Shown in pieces: positions 31,816-42,294 of a stretch of DNA of 64,000 bases. Every line of letters starts with the position of its first letter. The stretch's first letter is position 1. A program made the position numbers and the translations under genes. Under the pieces are notes generated by a model. That model was not told where the DNA came from. It saw only the letters and a list, made by a program, of their open reading frames with translations, and ran no database searches. The stretch spans positions 22,372,001 through 22,436,000 of the forward strand of contig JAEOAD010000034.1 in assembly GCA_036365145.1 (NCBI GenBank). Reading direction: 5' to 3'. Origin of the DNA: Orientallactaga sibirica (taxonomy: Eukaryota; Chordata; Mammalia; Rodentia; Dipodidae).

Positions 31816-32165
31816 AAATTATTTTTAAATGAAAAGTCAATTCTAAAATTGGTCAAAAGAGAAAATTTAGGCCCAGAAAGGAGAAGGGACTTTCCTGAGG
31901 TCATCTAGCCTCTGTGTAGCCTAATCTCTGGTTCTCTCGGCTCCCTGTTTTGCACGGTTGTGGCCTACTTAGGATGGCAAGAGAGTCTAGCTATGAGGAA
32001 TCCATCGTTATTGCAGGTCATTCTGTTTGTTATTCTTCTCCATTAAATTAAAGAGACTGTAAAAGTTGTCTAATGACCAAATCCTTCAAAATGAGCTGTA
32101 GATGGTTCTGATGCCTCACCCTGGGGCAGAGCATTTACCAGGCTAAAGTAAATCCCTGCAAAGCC
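31816..32165. other. no gene seen; possible MIR relic at the start
   Basis: 31870-31930 has a MIR-like reverse phrase (GGCCCAGAAAGGAGAAGGGA). Otherwise unique. Confidence 0.4.
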
Positions 32166-32169
32166 TTTA

Positions 32170-32345
32170 CAGGACTCTTGAAGCCCAATTCCACAGCAGA
32201 ATGATTGTTTTTATTATAAATTGAGTTTTTATTATCAGCACGAACGCAAATAGTGCTGCTGATGCAGACAGCACACAGCACAGGAGCGATCATAAATATT
32301 CACACACCTCTGGCAAGAGCTGTGACCGAGAGCTGCGGTTCCAGG
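32170..32345. promoter_or_regulatory. candidate conserved noncoding element
   Basis: A repeat-free block with TTTTTATTATAAATTG and TTTTTATTATCAGC (HOX/CDX-like TTTATTA cores) and CATAAATATTCAC (forkhead-like). Inference only. Confidence 0.22.
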
Positions 32346-32547
32346 CAGATTCCAGCAGGCACTCCCTGAAAAGCCAAGCATTCAGACTGTGAGACAATCT
32401 CCATGTCCTTCAGAAAAGGACAGAAGCAAAAGATTGGAGCAGGCGTGAATGGCTGAATGTCTGGTACAGTGGGCCTCTGACCAGGAAAGACAGGTTCAGG
32501 GAAGATTCAGGAACTGGAATAGGCAGATAGGAGGGCTTGGATCAGAA

Positions 32548-32922
32548 ACTCCCCATAGGTTCATGTGTTCAAACACTTGGTCTTCAGCTAGGGATGTTGT
32601 CTGGGGAAGTTGTGGAGCTGTTGAGATATCAGGCGTACCTAGTGGATATAGGCAACGAGGGGCAGACTTTTGGAGGTTATACCTACCTCCAGTGTCAGTC
32701 TAGTTGTCCACTGCCTGGTCAGCCATGATGAAAACAAGCCACAGCAGCGTGCCCCAACCACAGTGGACAGATCTGCCCCTGGCACCACGCCTTCCCAACA
32801 TTGATGGACTGAATTGTCTCTGAAATCTGGAGCCAAGACAAATCCTTCTTCCCTCAGGTTGCTTCTTTCCAAGTACCTTATCACAGAAATGAGCAAAGTA
32901 ATTGATATGCCAGACATCATAA
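32548..32922 (+). mobile_element. MaLR/ORR1-like LTR
   Basis: CCATAGGTTCATGTGTTC, CACTTGGTCTTCAGC, AGCCATGATGAAAACAAGCC, and the 3' phrase GTACCTTATCACAGAAATGA follow the ORR1 order. Confidence 0.6.
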
Positions 32923-33003
32923 ATTGACTTACAGCATCTCTTTTTTGTTCTTAATTAAGGTTTTTAAAACATTCATATATTTAATTCTCCATCTTAAAAT
33001 GTA

Positions 33004-33425
33004 TGGCTGCATTAGTTTATTTTCTACTGCTGTAACAAAATACCTAAGGCTGAGTCATTTATAAAATAAAGACATTTATTTAGCTCACTGTTCCAGAAGT
33101 CCAAGACCACGTGCCAGCTACTACTTGGCTTGATGAAAGCCTCATGACATATGATCATGTGGCAAGAACATGTACAAGAGGCAGAGATTACATGGTAAGA
33201 CGGGAAGCTACAGGAGCAAGGCAGAATCAGTCAGACAGGATATAGCAACCTTCTCTCTTGGGAATCAACCTGGGTCCCATGAGAACTATGTTAATCCCTC
33301 CCAGGGTAATATTTCCAGTGGCTTAATTACTTTGCACTAGGGTCCACCACCTCTCCCATGGCCGCTCTGATGCCCGAGCATGAACACATGAACTCTTGAG
33401 GGACATGCTCAAACTATCCAAGCCC
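33004..33425 (-). mobile_element. MaLR-like LTR
   Basis: GCATTAGTTTATTTTCTACT, ACAAAATACCTAAGGCTGAG, ATTTAGCTCACTGTTCCAGA and CCCATGAGAACTATGTTAAT read as the reverse strand of a mammalian MaLR LTR. Confidence 0.6.
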
Positions 33426-33498
33426 AGAAACAGTTCAGTTGCACTTAGTATACATAGTGTGTACAGCCATCATCGCTGTTTGATACCAAAATATTCTT

Positions 33499-33714
33499 TT
33501 TTTAGATATTTTTAGTTATTTATTTGAAAGAAAGAGAGAGACAACGAGGTAGACAGAGAGAGATGCACCAGGGCCTCCTGCCGTTGAAACTGAACTCCAG
33601 ACACAATGCCCCTCTTTGTGCATCTGGCTTCACGTGGGTACTAGGACATTGAACCTGGGCCCTCAGGCTTTGCAAGCAAGTGCCTTTAACCACTGAGCCA
33701 TCTTTCCAGCCCAG
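33499..33714 (-). mobile_element. tRNA-derived SINE, 12-bp TSD
   Basis: Reverse copy. TSD CAAAATATTCTT at 33487-33498 and 33715-33726. Confidence 0.95.
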
Positions 33715-33867
33715 CAAAATATTCTTAACCCATAGGGAAATTCTGATATTCTTTAATCAATCATTCCATCCCCCATGTCCAAGTCCCTGGTGACCACCAA
33801 TCTGGCTTCTGTCTCTATGGACTTATTATTCCAAATAGCTCATCTAGATGGAATTATACAATATGTG

Positions 33868-34215
33868 ACAGTTGTGGTTTGGATAAGAAATGCTTGGTCC
33901 CCAGCTGGTGGCATTACGGAGAAGGAATCAGATCAAGGGGTTACTAATTTCATCAGTGGGTTAATCCATTGGTGGGTTAATCCATCTGGAATAGGTTATT
34001 AGGAGTTGGAGGCAATGGTCACTGTGGAGGGGTGAGTCTTTGAAGGGTTCAGCTTTGTTCCTGGATCGTCATAACACTCTTGCTTTCCAGGACCACGAGA
34101 TAAGCAGCTTTCTGTGCCCATGTGCTCCCCACCATAATGTTCCATTCCATCACAGCCTGAAATAGGGAGCCAAGAGGACACGGACTCCCTGAGCTTGTGA
34201 GCTAATGACACTTTT
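33868..34215 (+). mobile_element. MaLR/ORR1-like LTR, partial
   Basis: GTTGTGGTTTGGATAAGAAA, then TTGGTCCCCAGCTGGTGGCA and a late CTCCCCACCATAATGTTCC block. The 3' end is missing. Contains a 16-bp tandem duplication (GTGGGTTAATCCAT) at about 33956-33987. Confidence 0.6.
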
Positions 34216-34892
34216 TCACCTTCAAGCTCTTTTTGTCAGATATTTGCCTGAAAAACTCACTAACAACACAGTGATCTCTGTGTCTGATATTATGTCTAAT
34301 ATTTTTGACATGCAACAATGCTGCAGTGTGCTAGAATTCCATTCATTTGTGTGGTTGAGCAATATTTTATTATATAGTTAGACCATGCATCATTCATCTG
34401 TTCATCGCAGACTAGACATCTGAGTCATTTCTACCTTTTGACTATTGTGAATAGCACTGCTGGGGACCTATGAACAAATTTTTGTTTGAATAGTTCTTTT
34501 TCAATTCCTTTGGGTTGGAGGAATTAGAGTCCTATTGTATTTCTGGGTTTAATGTTTTAAGTAACAGCCGATTTTTTCCCACTGTCTGTACCATTTTATG
34601 TCACAACCAACAAGGATTCAAATTTCCCCTTTGAGCCTCTTTGCCAATACTTGTTTTCCATTTATTCTTCTTTAAACATACATGTGGGTTTAATGTCCTG
34701 TCTCATAGTTTTTATTTGCATTTCTTTGGTGACTAGTGTTATTAAAAATATTCTCAAGTCCTTTGCCATTTTACAATTGGATTGAGTTTATTGTTGAGTT
34801 TTAGGAGTTCTTTATATATTTTGGATACAATTCCCTTATCAGATACACAATTTTCAAATTTTCATTTTCTTGACACAGTCCTTTGCTTTGTT

Positions 34893-34975
34893 TCATTTTT
34901 CAGTGCTGAAGCTTAAATCCAGGGCTTCAGTTATACTAGGCAAGTGTCCTACAACTAAGCTACATCCCCAGCCCT
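34893..34975 (-). mobile_element. ID/B4 SINE fragment in L1
   Basis: CAGTGCTGAAGCTTAAATCC, GGCAAGTGTCCTACAACTAA, CTACATCCCCAGCCC: reverse ID head. Confidence 0.75.
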
Positions 34976-35004
34976 TGATATTGTCTTATTTATTTGTTTA
35001 TTTA

Positions 35005-35603
35005 CTTGTTGTATATGTAGTGTTGTTGTGTGGTATGTGTATATTTATAGTGTATGCACATGTGTGTGCAGATGCATGTGCCTCATGTGTGGGGAGGCCA
35101 GAGTAAAACATAAGGTGTCAGGCTGGAAGAATGGCTCAGTAGTTAAGGCATCTGCCTGCATGACCTAATGAACCAGGTTTAGTTCCTCAGCACCCACATA
35201 AATCCAGACACACAAAGTGGCATATGTGTCTGGAGTTTGTTTGCAGTGGCTGGAGGCTCTGGTGCATCCATTCTGTCTATCTGTCTCTCCATCTCTCTTC
35301 TCTCTGCTTGCAAATAAATAAAAATATTTTGTAAAAAAGAACACGAGGTGTTCTATCTCCTCTATTTCTCTTCTGTGTTGTTTCCTTGAGACAGAGTCTC
35401 TCACTAAACCTGGAGCTGGCGGTTTGGGTCAGACTGGCTAGCCAAGGAGCCACAGCAATTCTCCTGTCTCTACTCTCCACCCGATTGGAGTTGTAGGTGT
35501 GTGGCCACATCTGGCTTTTTACCCGGGTGATGGGGGTTAAATTCAGGCCTTCTCAAGCCATCATCAAGTTCTCTTATCTGCTGAGCGATCCCTCCAGCCC
35601 CTG
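35005..35603 (-). mobile_element. B3-like SINE interrupted by a tRNA-derived SINE
   Basis: TG-rich left tail to 35120 (GTGTGGGGAGGCCAGAGTA), then the right part 35341-35603 with a tRNA-like head ending CGATCCCTCCAGCCC. Confidence 0.8.
35121..35340 (+). mobile_element. tRNA-derived SINE nested in B3
   Basis: Plus-strand copy. The flanks share a degenerate duplication, AACATAAGGTGTC against AACACGAGGTGTTC. Confidence 0.88.
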
Positions 35604-35802
35604 GTATTGTCTTTTCATGCACAAAACGTTCAATTTTGATGAATTACAATATATGTATTCTTTCTTTTAGCTAATGCTGTGGGTGTCAGACCTAAAAATT
35701 CATGACTAAGATCAAGCTCATGAAGAGTTACCCAGTTTTCTAGTGAGCTGTAATTTTAGATATTTTAAATCCATGGTCCATTCTGAGCTAACTTAGTAGA
35801 TC

Positions 35803-35958
35803 CAGGCGTGGTGGCACTCGCCTTTCATACCAGCACTAGGGAGGCAGAGGTAGGAGGATCACCATGAGTTCAAGGCCACCCTGGAAATCCAGGCCAGCCT
35901 GGACTAGAGTGAGACCCTACCTCAAAAAGATAAAAAAGAAAAAAAAAAAAAAGAAAAA

Positions 35959-36013
<55 letters not shown>
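35803..36013 (+). mobile_element. B1 SINE with (GAAA)n tail
   Basis: CCAGGCGTGGTGGCACTCG, GGAGGCAGAGGTAGGAGGAT. The tail expanded to (GAAA)n at 35961-36013. A degenerate TSD (TCTGAGCTAACTTAGTA against TCTGAGTTAATTTTGTA) brackets it. Confidence 0.92.
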
Positions 36014-36015
<2 letters not shown>

Positions 36016-36142
36016 CTGAGTTAATTTTGTATATAGTGCAAGAAAGGGTCCAACTTTAATTTTTTTTTTCCCCATTTTGGGACCACTTGTCCCAACACCA
36101 CTGGATTGTTGAATTCTTTCCTATGGCGTCATTGTCAAAACT

Positions 36143-36235
36143 TGACTGCCTGAGGCCTGGGGGTACAGCAACGTGGTAGAGCACTTGCCTCGCATGTGTG
36201 AGGTCCTGGGTTTGATCTAGAGCACAGACAAAAGC
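36143..36235 (+). mobile_element. ID/B4 SINE fragment in L1
   Basis: CTGGGGGTACAGCAACGTGG, AGAGCACTTGCCTCGCATG, GTCCTGGGTTTGATC: plus-strand ID head. Confidence 0.8.
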
Positions 36236-36638
36236 AATCATTTGACCTTAGTATGAGTTTATTTCTTGTTTTCAATTCTATTCTATGATCTAGTGTCTAT
36301 CCTTTTTAGTAATACTATTACTATTACATCTGAGTTATCTAACATGTTCTTTTTTCAAAACTTTTTGTGTTGAGTATTCAGTACCTCTTACAATTCCAGA
36401 TAGATCTGAGAACTTATTGGAGATTACTGTTTCCATTTTCTTCTTTTTTTTTAATGGCTACTGAAATTTTGATAGGGATTGCATTGAACTGTACATTTGT
36501 TCAAAGAGTCTTGACAGTTTATCAATATTCTATTTTCCAATCAACCCAGGGTGTCTTCACATTGATTTAGAGCTTCCTTAACTTAGTAATATTTTGTAGT
36601 GGCCAGTGTCTTGTATCGCCTTGGTACAAGGAATAGCT

Positions 36639-36640
<2 letters not shown>

Positions 36641-36673
<33 letters not shown>

Positions 36674-36932
36674 ATAAATGTGTATCATATATTTACTTTT
36701 AAAACATGTTTCTTACAGTTTAATGTCACGTCAATCTGATCTTTAGTGGCCTGGAGACAGAATACTTTAGTGTTTTACTGTGCTACTTCAAAAAATATCC
36801 ATTCTGAGCAGGGCATGGTGGCACACACCTTTAATTCCAGCACTCAGAAGGCTGAGGTAGAAGAATCTCTGTGAGTTTGAGGCCAGCCTGGGACTACTGA
36901 GTGAGTTCCAGGTCAGCCTGGGCTAGTGTAGA
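36641..36932 (-). mobile_element. poly(T)-headed insert: possible retrocopy of a transcript 3' end
   Basis: T30 (36641-36670) sits exactly where the surrounding L1 breaks off, and L1 text resumes near 36933. Read on the minus strand, the insert has a B1 (antisense), about 125 bp of 3'-UTR-like sequence and a 30-A tail. There is no AATAAA, and the flanking duplication is at best CTTATT. Confidence 0.4.
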
Positions 36933-36935
36933 TCT
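36806..36935 (+). mobile_element. B1 SINE, diverged
   Basis: GGGCATGGTGGCACACACC, GAGGCCAGCCTGGGACTACT. Lacks an A tail. Confidence 0.8.
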
Positions 36936-37239
36936 TATTCTTTTTTATATTTTAAGTGGGATTGTTTTCTTAATTTCCTTTTTGGATTATTTAGTTCAAA
37001 TATGAAAAATTATGCTGGTTTTTACATGTTAATCTTTAGTGCTATAACTTAAAGTTTGTCCTATAACTAAAGCTGAATTCACTTGTTAGCTTTACTAGAG
37101 TTTTGTATTTGGAATCCCTATATAAGATTATGTCAGCTATAAATATAAAGTTTCTCTTCTTCCTTTTGAACTTGGATGCTTTATCAAGATATCTTTTGTA
37201 TACTAAGATAACTACAGTTGTTTACCTTAAAAATTGTTA

Positions 37240-37411
37240 AGGGTAGTTTTTGGGTTTTTTGTTTTATTTTGTTTTGTTTGTTGAGTTAGGGTCTTGCTTT
37301 AGCCCAGGCTAACTTGGAATTCACTATGTAGTCAGGCTGGCCTCAAACTCATGATCCTCCTACCTCTGCCTTCCTAGTGCTGGATTAAAGGAGTGTGCCA
37401 CCACGCCAGGT
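37240..37411 (-). mobile_element. B1 SINE in L1
   Basis: T/G-rich left tail, TAGGGTCTTGCTTTAGCCCA, GTGTGCCACCACGCCAGG at the right. Confidence 0.9.
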
Positions 37412-37782
37412 TAAGGATAAATTGTTAAGTGTTATCATCTCAACTAAATGCTAAGTATGTGAAGTCATGCATATGTTACCTACTTCAATGTAGGCATTCC
37501 ACATGTATATGTATTTCAAAATAGTATGCCATATACCACATATATATAATTTTGTCAATTAAAAATAAATAATAAATAATCCTTTTCACATAAGCAAAAG
37601 AAAAGAAATAGTCCTGATGCCCTGTCTAGAATTTTGGCACAATGTTGAACAGTGGTGGCAAGAATAAGTATGCAAGTCTTGTTCCTGATCTTCAGGGAAA
37701 GTGTTCTGCTATTCGGCACTGGATATGTGAAGCGTGGGTTCTTTTTTTTTTTAACACCCTTTATCTTATTACTCCTCTAGAG

Positions 37783-37863
37783 TTCGATTATAGTGGCTGG
37801 AGGCCCTGGTGCGCCAATTCTTTCTCTATTTCTCTTTCTTTCCCATAAAAACATTACAAAAAA
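37783..37863 (+). mobile_element. 3' fragment of a tRNA-derived SINE
   Basis: Starts at AGTTCGATTATAGTGGCTGG; the head is absent. Directly followed by a full SINE. Confidence 0.85.
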
Positions 37864-38115
37864 AATGGTTTGGAAAGATGGCTTAGCAGTTAAGGCGCTT
37901 GCCTGCAAAGCCTAAGGATTCATGTTCGACTCTCAAGGTCCCATGTAAGCCAGATGCACAATGATGTGAGTGCACAAGGTCGCACATGAGCACAAAGGGG
38001 TGCATGGATCTGGAGTTCAATTGCAGTGGCTGGAGGCCCTAGAGTGCCACTTCATATTCTTTCTCACACACTCTCTTGCTCAAAAAAAAAAAATAAAAAA
38101 AAAAAAAGAAAGTTC
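37864..38115 (+). mobile_element. tRNA-derived SINE, long variant A
   Basis: Contains the extra GCACAAGGTCGCACATGAGC unit and the TTCAATTGCAGTGGCTGGAG body typical of this variant. Long A-rich tail. Confidence 0.9.
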
Positions 38116-38299
38116 ATCTCTATTCCCAATTTGTTGGGTGTCATTGTGCTCAGCATTCTGCTTCTGCTCACTTATTCCCAATAATTATGAGCGAGATCCC
38201 TGCTGCATGTCACACACTGAGTGCTAGGTTTTGAGACACATGCAGAATGTGGGAGACACAATCCCATAGGCAAGGCACCATACTGAACACAAAAGGAAA

Positions 38300-38522
38300 A
38301 CAAAGAAAGCCTGTTGAATGCCAGCATTCCATGCTTCCTGGTCAACTGAGATGTGAGCAAGCAGCAGCCTCACCCTCCCACTGCCACAGCCCCAAGGTGT
38401 CCCCAGCACCACACACCTTCCCTGCTAAGATGGACTGGTCCTTTTCACTGTGAGCCAAAATAAGCCCTTCCTTTGAGTTGCTAATGTCAGGTATTCTATC
38501 ACAGTGATAAGAAAAGTAACCA
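38300..38522 (+). mobile_element. MaLR-like LTR, 3' half
   Basis: AAGATGGACTGGTCCTTTTC, GTGAGCCAAAATAAGCCCTT, GTATTCTATCACAGTGATAA and AAAAGTAACCAACAC give the common 3' end of these LTRs. Confidence 0.6.
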
Positions 38523-38544
38523 ACACATTGAGGAACTCAGTGCT

Positions 38545-38925
38545 GGAGCTGAGATATTGTCATGTAGCCTTGAACTCCAGGACTCATATCTGCAACCCCT
38601 CCCCTAGATTCTCAGGTCTTTGGCCTTGGATTGACGTTACACCATCTGGTTCTGAGGCTATTGACTCAGACTGAGTATGGCTCAGTCCAGCTTGAAGACA
38701 GCTCATTATAGGACTTCTGAGCCTCTGTAATTCCATGAACCAATTCCCAAATAAGTCTCCTTTACCATCCATCTGCCTATCTGTCTATCATCTATCTATT
38801 TATTACTTATCATCTATATATCTGTCATCAATCTACATATCTATCTAGCATTTATCTATCATCTATCTATCCCATCAATCCATCCATCATCTTATTTGTT
38901 CTGATTCTCAGGAGAACCTTGCTCA
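38545..38925 (+). mobile_element. LTR-type repeat with internal (TCTA)n
   Basis: GGACTTCTGAGCCTCTGTAA, CCATGAACCAATTCCCAAAT, a TCTA/ATCT-rich tract (38770-38880), then TTCTGATTCTCAGGAGAACC. The same family, reversed, lies at 49073 and 55247. Confidence 0.65.
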
Positions 38926-39735
38926 CTTTGCCGTCTGTTCCTTTACCACTTTTAAATCTTGCTCATCTCATCAAGATCCACCTTTCTCCAGAGTCATTGT
39001 ATCTATGGTAGATCTGTGGGCACCATGGCAGTCCCTGAGTATCCATGAAGGTGGAAATGTGGCTGAACCATGGCTGCCTTACCTGGAGGCTGCCCACAAG
39101 TTCCAGAACACCCATGCCATCTTTCTTGACCTGCCCAGGGCAGTAGAGAGCCACCAGAGGGAGTCAGGCCCTGTGGGAGCCCCAGTGGTCAAGGCCAGAC
39201 ACTCTCTGTCAATGCCAAATCCTCAAAGCCCCATGGCCTGGATAGTTTCCTGTCTGGCTTCCCAGGAATAAGCTTTGGTTTAGGCAGCATGAAGACAACA
39301 TGCCCTATGAAGTTGGTGAGCAGGGCACACAGCTGCTCATGAAGTGGGTCAGTGGGTCAGCTACCCACGCTTGTGAAGAAGCTGTATGGGAGAAACATGC
39401 CTGCACTCCCAGGGCTAAGCAGCAGGCCATGCAGTGAGTTTCCAGGCCACTGGCTGGCTCTCCTTGTGGGCTCAGAGTGTTTAAACACAAGGATGGCAGT
39501 AACATCCTTTCCCATTCTCTTCTAGCTGCAGCCTCTCCAGTATTCAGAAGTGAGCTGGGTCACTGCTCCATCCTGCTTCACTGTTACTTTCTCTGGTGTC
39601 ATCTCTACCCAGAAGCCTTCTCTGCATCTTCCAGCCCCTGCCTTGCAAGCTGTCTCCACTGAGTACCTGCCACCCTTCTTCAGAGGCACGCAGGAGGGTC
39701 TAGAGGCTCAGTGCTCAGACTCCGGATTCTTCCAG
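38926..39735. other. no gene seen; unique sequence
   Basis: A moderately GC-rich unique stretch with short open frames on both strands. No splice-bounded or domain-bearing frame recognised. Confidence 0.5.
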
Positions 39736-39739
39736 GAAA

Positions 39740-39895
39740 GTTCAAACTCTGGTTCCACCACTTAACAGCAGTAAGAATCCAGTTAAGTTATGGAATCTTT
39801 GTGCCTCAGTTTCCTTAGCTGTAAAGCTCTTGGGGCGATTCGGTGGGAGGAATGGCATAGGGCCAGGCAGGTGGAAGTGCTCTGTTTTAAATATT
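39740..39895 (+). mobile_element. MIR relic
   Basis: AACTCTGGTTCCACCACTTA, GTGCCTCAGTTTCCTTAGCT: MIR core. Confidence 0.75.
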
Positions 39896-40169
39896 ATCTG
39901 AGCCTATGCTTTCTGGGTTTTCCTCTGGGGTGTCTTGTGTGAGCAAATGTGCACACCTGTGTGTGTGCACAGTGAGCAAAGCAGTGAGGGCAAGGTTTCT
40001 GTGAGGGGCCACTCCCACCCTCCTCTGTGTTCTGTTTTTCTGGAGAACCCTGACTGATCCAGCCAGGAGCTCCACTAGTATTGTTTGAGTAAGCGTCAAG
40101 AGCTAGGCGCTTTCGTCACTGTGCTAATGCTGAGGGCCAGTGCAGCCTTGAAGTAGGATCTGAGGGCAA

Positions 40170-40487
40170 GTCATTGGGTCAGTGGGAGCACTGCCCTTGG
40201 GAGGGACTGAAGTAGTTGCAATATGACCTGAGTGAGTTCTCCGGAAAGCTTGTGTTAGAAAGACACCATGGCTGCTCAGTTTTGCTGGCTTCCTTCCTCT
40301 GGGCAAGGTCTTGTCTACATATGCCCCTGCCACTGGTGAGGCCTTCTACCACCAGGCTCTCACCCAAGGTAGAACAGATGGGGACACCTGATGCTGGAAT
40401 TTTAGTTTGAAAATTGAATGTATCTTCTTTATAAAGTAGCCAGCCTTTGGTGTTTTGTTATAGCATCAGAACTTGAATTAATACACC
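40170..40487 (+). mobile_element. MaLR-like LTR, partial
   Basis: Ends with TTTATAAAGTAGCCAGCCTT, TTGTTATAGCATCAGAAC and TTGAATTAATACACC, the MaLR 3' terminus. A separate fragment of the 38545 family (TTTTTCTGGAGAACCCTGAC) lies at 40032-40051. Confidence 0.5.
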
Positions 40488-40965
40488 AGGCTGAGACCTG
40501 CAAATGCCTACAGAAAACACTCCCTGGAGGGTGGTTTATACTAATTCATTGAGAACTGAAGGAGTAGTTTTCTCATCTATATAACAGAGGTGTATCTTCA
40601 CTGACTCTTTCTTCAAGCCTTCTCTCTCAGCTCCCACCCCCTGTGAGTCCAGGTAGACGCCTGTTGCAGCTACCTTCTCCGTGCTGGGACAAACATCTGA
40701 CCAGAAGCAGCTTATGGGAGGGAAGAGTTTATTTCAGACTTACAAATTCCAGGGAAAGTTTCATCATGGTGGAGGAAACTGGCTCACTTCACATCCAGAG
40801 CAGAGAGAGAGAGAGAGAAAACCAGCACAAGCAAACACCAACATCAGAGCTCAAACTGGCTTTCTAAACACCTTAATAGGGCTGGGCTAAAGAACCACTC
40901 CCAGTGACACCTCCTGCAGTGAGGCTGTGCCTGGAGGCTTAAATTGAAGCTTAGTTTAAAAGAAA

Positions 40966-40968
40966 ATA

Positions 40969-41020
<52 letters not shown>

Positions 41021-41072
41021 CTCTTTCTCTGTCAAATAAATAAATAAAAATAAAATATTTTTTAAAAAGAGA
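40966..41072 (+). mobile_element. 3' fragment of a tRNA-derived SINE with (CT)n
   Basis: (CT)n at 40973-41018, then CTACCTCTTTCTCTGTC and an A-rich tail. The head and body are missing. Confidence 0.8.
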
Positions 41073-41287
41073 CCTAGAAGGATGGCTTAGCAGTTAAAGT
41101 GTTTGCCTGCAAAACCAAAGGACCCAGGCTTAATTCCCCAGGACCCACATTAGCCAGATGCACAAGGAGACGCATGTGTCTGGAGTTCATTTGCAGTGGC
41201 TGGAGGCTCTGTCATGCCCATTCTCTTTCTCTCTCCCTCTTTCTCTGTTAAACAAATAAATAAAAATAAAATATTTTTTTAAAGAGG
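41073..41287 (+). mobile_element. tRNA-derived SINE, tandem copy A
   Basis: Shares private differences with copy B (CCTAGAAGGATGG head, GGCTTAATTCCCC, ACATTAGCCAGATG, GGAGACGCATGTGTC), so the two derive from one another. Confidence 0.95.
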
Positions 41288-41497
41288 CCTAGAAGGATGG
41301 CTTAGCAGTTAAAGTGTTTGTCTACAAAACCAAAGGACCCAGGCTTAATTCCCCAGGACCCACATTAGCCAGATGCACAAGGAGACGCATGTGTCTGGAG
41401 TTCATTTGCAGTGGCCGGAGGCCCTGGCATGCCCATTCTCTCTCTCTCTCCCTCTTTCTCTGTCAAACAAATAAATAAATATTTTTTTAAGTGTCTC
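41288..41497 (+). mobile_element. tRNA-derived SINE, tandem copy B
   Basis: Nearly identical to copy A at a period of 215 bp, including the AAAGAG-type junction. Confidence 0.95.
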
Positions 41498-41539
41498 AGG
41501 CTCTAGGGACAGGCATTTTCATTGAAACCACCACAGTGC

Positions 41540-42075
41540 CTCTGGCTATGATGGAATATAAAGACAGAACAAAATCACAATTCTTAACTCAGATGGCCTG
41601 AACTTGGACAAGCTTTGGAGGAGGATCATAAATTTGAACTCCTTAACTCGGATTTTCCCTTAGAAGTATAAAACTGTGCTGGATTTTGAAACGAGTCTTT
41701 GCTAAGTAAGAATGCTGTGTGACAAATGACTATTTCTCTCCCAGCAAGTCCAGTGTGGCAGGCAAGAGTCTACATGCTTACAGTCATCGGGGCATCTACC
41801 ACGGGTTTCTGCAAGCAGATGTTTAAAGGATAGATATGCTTGGAGACTGACTCTGCAGTTAACGATTCTGAACATCTGCTCGTGTTTGCTTAGGAGGAAA
41901 ATGTCAGAGCAAAGAAAGAACAAGGAAATGCCCACACCGCTGCTCAGTTTTGACATTTCACCAGAAATATGACAAGATACTCAGGGCATGAGTTCATGGC
42001 TCTCTAAAGCATAAAGCCAAGGAGCCCAGTGTACCAGGCTTCTCAAAACTGGATCCAAGAGAAGAAGGCTCAGTT
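41540..42075. other. no gene seen; unique sequence
   Basis: No repeat or exon recognised. Confidence 0.5.
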
Positions 42076-42078
42076 TCT

Positions 42079-42102
42079 ATTTATTTGTTTTATTTATTTG
42101 TT

Positions 42103-42145
<43 letters not shown>

Positions 42146-42294
42146 GGTTCTTTGAGGTAAGGTTTCACTGTAGCTCAGGCTGACCTGGAACTCACTATGT
42201 AGTCTCAGGGTGGCCTCGAACTCACTCACAGCCATCCTCCTACCTCTGCCTCCCGAGTGCTGGGATTAAAGGCTTGCACCACCACGCCTGGCAA
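42079..42294 (-). mobile_element. B1 SINE with (TTTA)n tail
   Basis: Well-preserved reverse B1 (GGTTTCACTGTAGCTCAGGC; CACCACCACGCCTGGC). The tail expanded to (TTTA)n at 42099-42146. A 7-bp repeat TCAGTTT flanks it (42072-42078, 42299-42305). Confidence 0.93.

Larger units (their letters stand above)
34240..38160 (-). pseudogene. old L1 copy (ORF2 RT region to 3' end), heavily interrupted
   Basis: Recognisable reverse-strand L1 phrases run from the 3' end (TTCATCTGTTCATCGCAGAC, CTACCTTTTGACTATTGTGA, AGTTCTTTATATATTTTGGA) through the C-terminal region (CCAACACCACTGGATTGTTG) into the RT domain (GATAGGGATTGCATTGAACT, TATATAAGATTATGTCAGCT, TTGTTCCTGATCTTCAGGGA). On the minus strand the RT active-site segment (about 37115-37140) reads FIADII where intact L1s have FADDMI. 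It is broken by ID, B3, SINE, B1, B4 and a poly(T)-headed insert; no frame survives. Confidence 0.8.
40655..41536 (-). mobile_element. MaLR/ORR1-like LTR interrupted by a SINE array
   Basis: Left part 40655-40965 (AGAAGCAGCTTATGGGAGG, CAGTGACACCTCCTGCAGTG); right end 41498-41536 (TTGAAACCACCACAGTG). The SINE array lies between. Confidence 0.6.
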
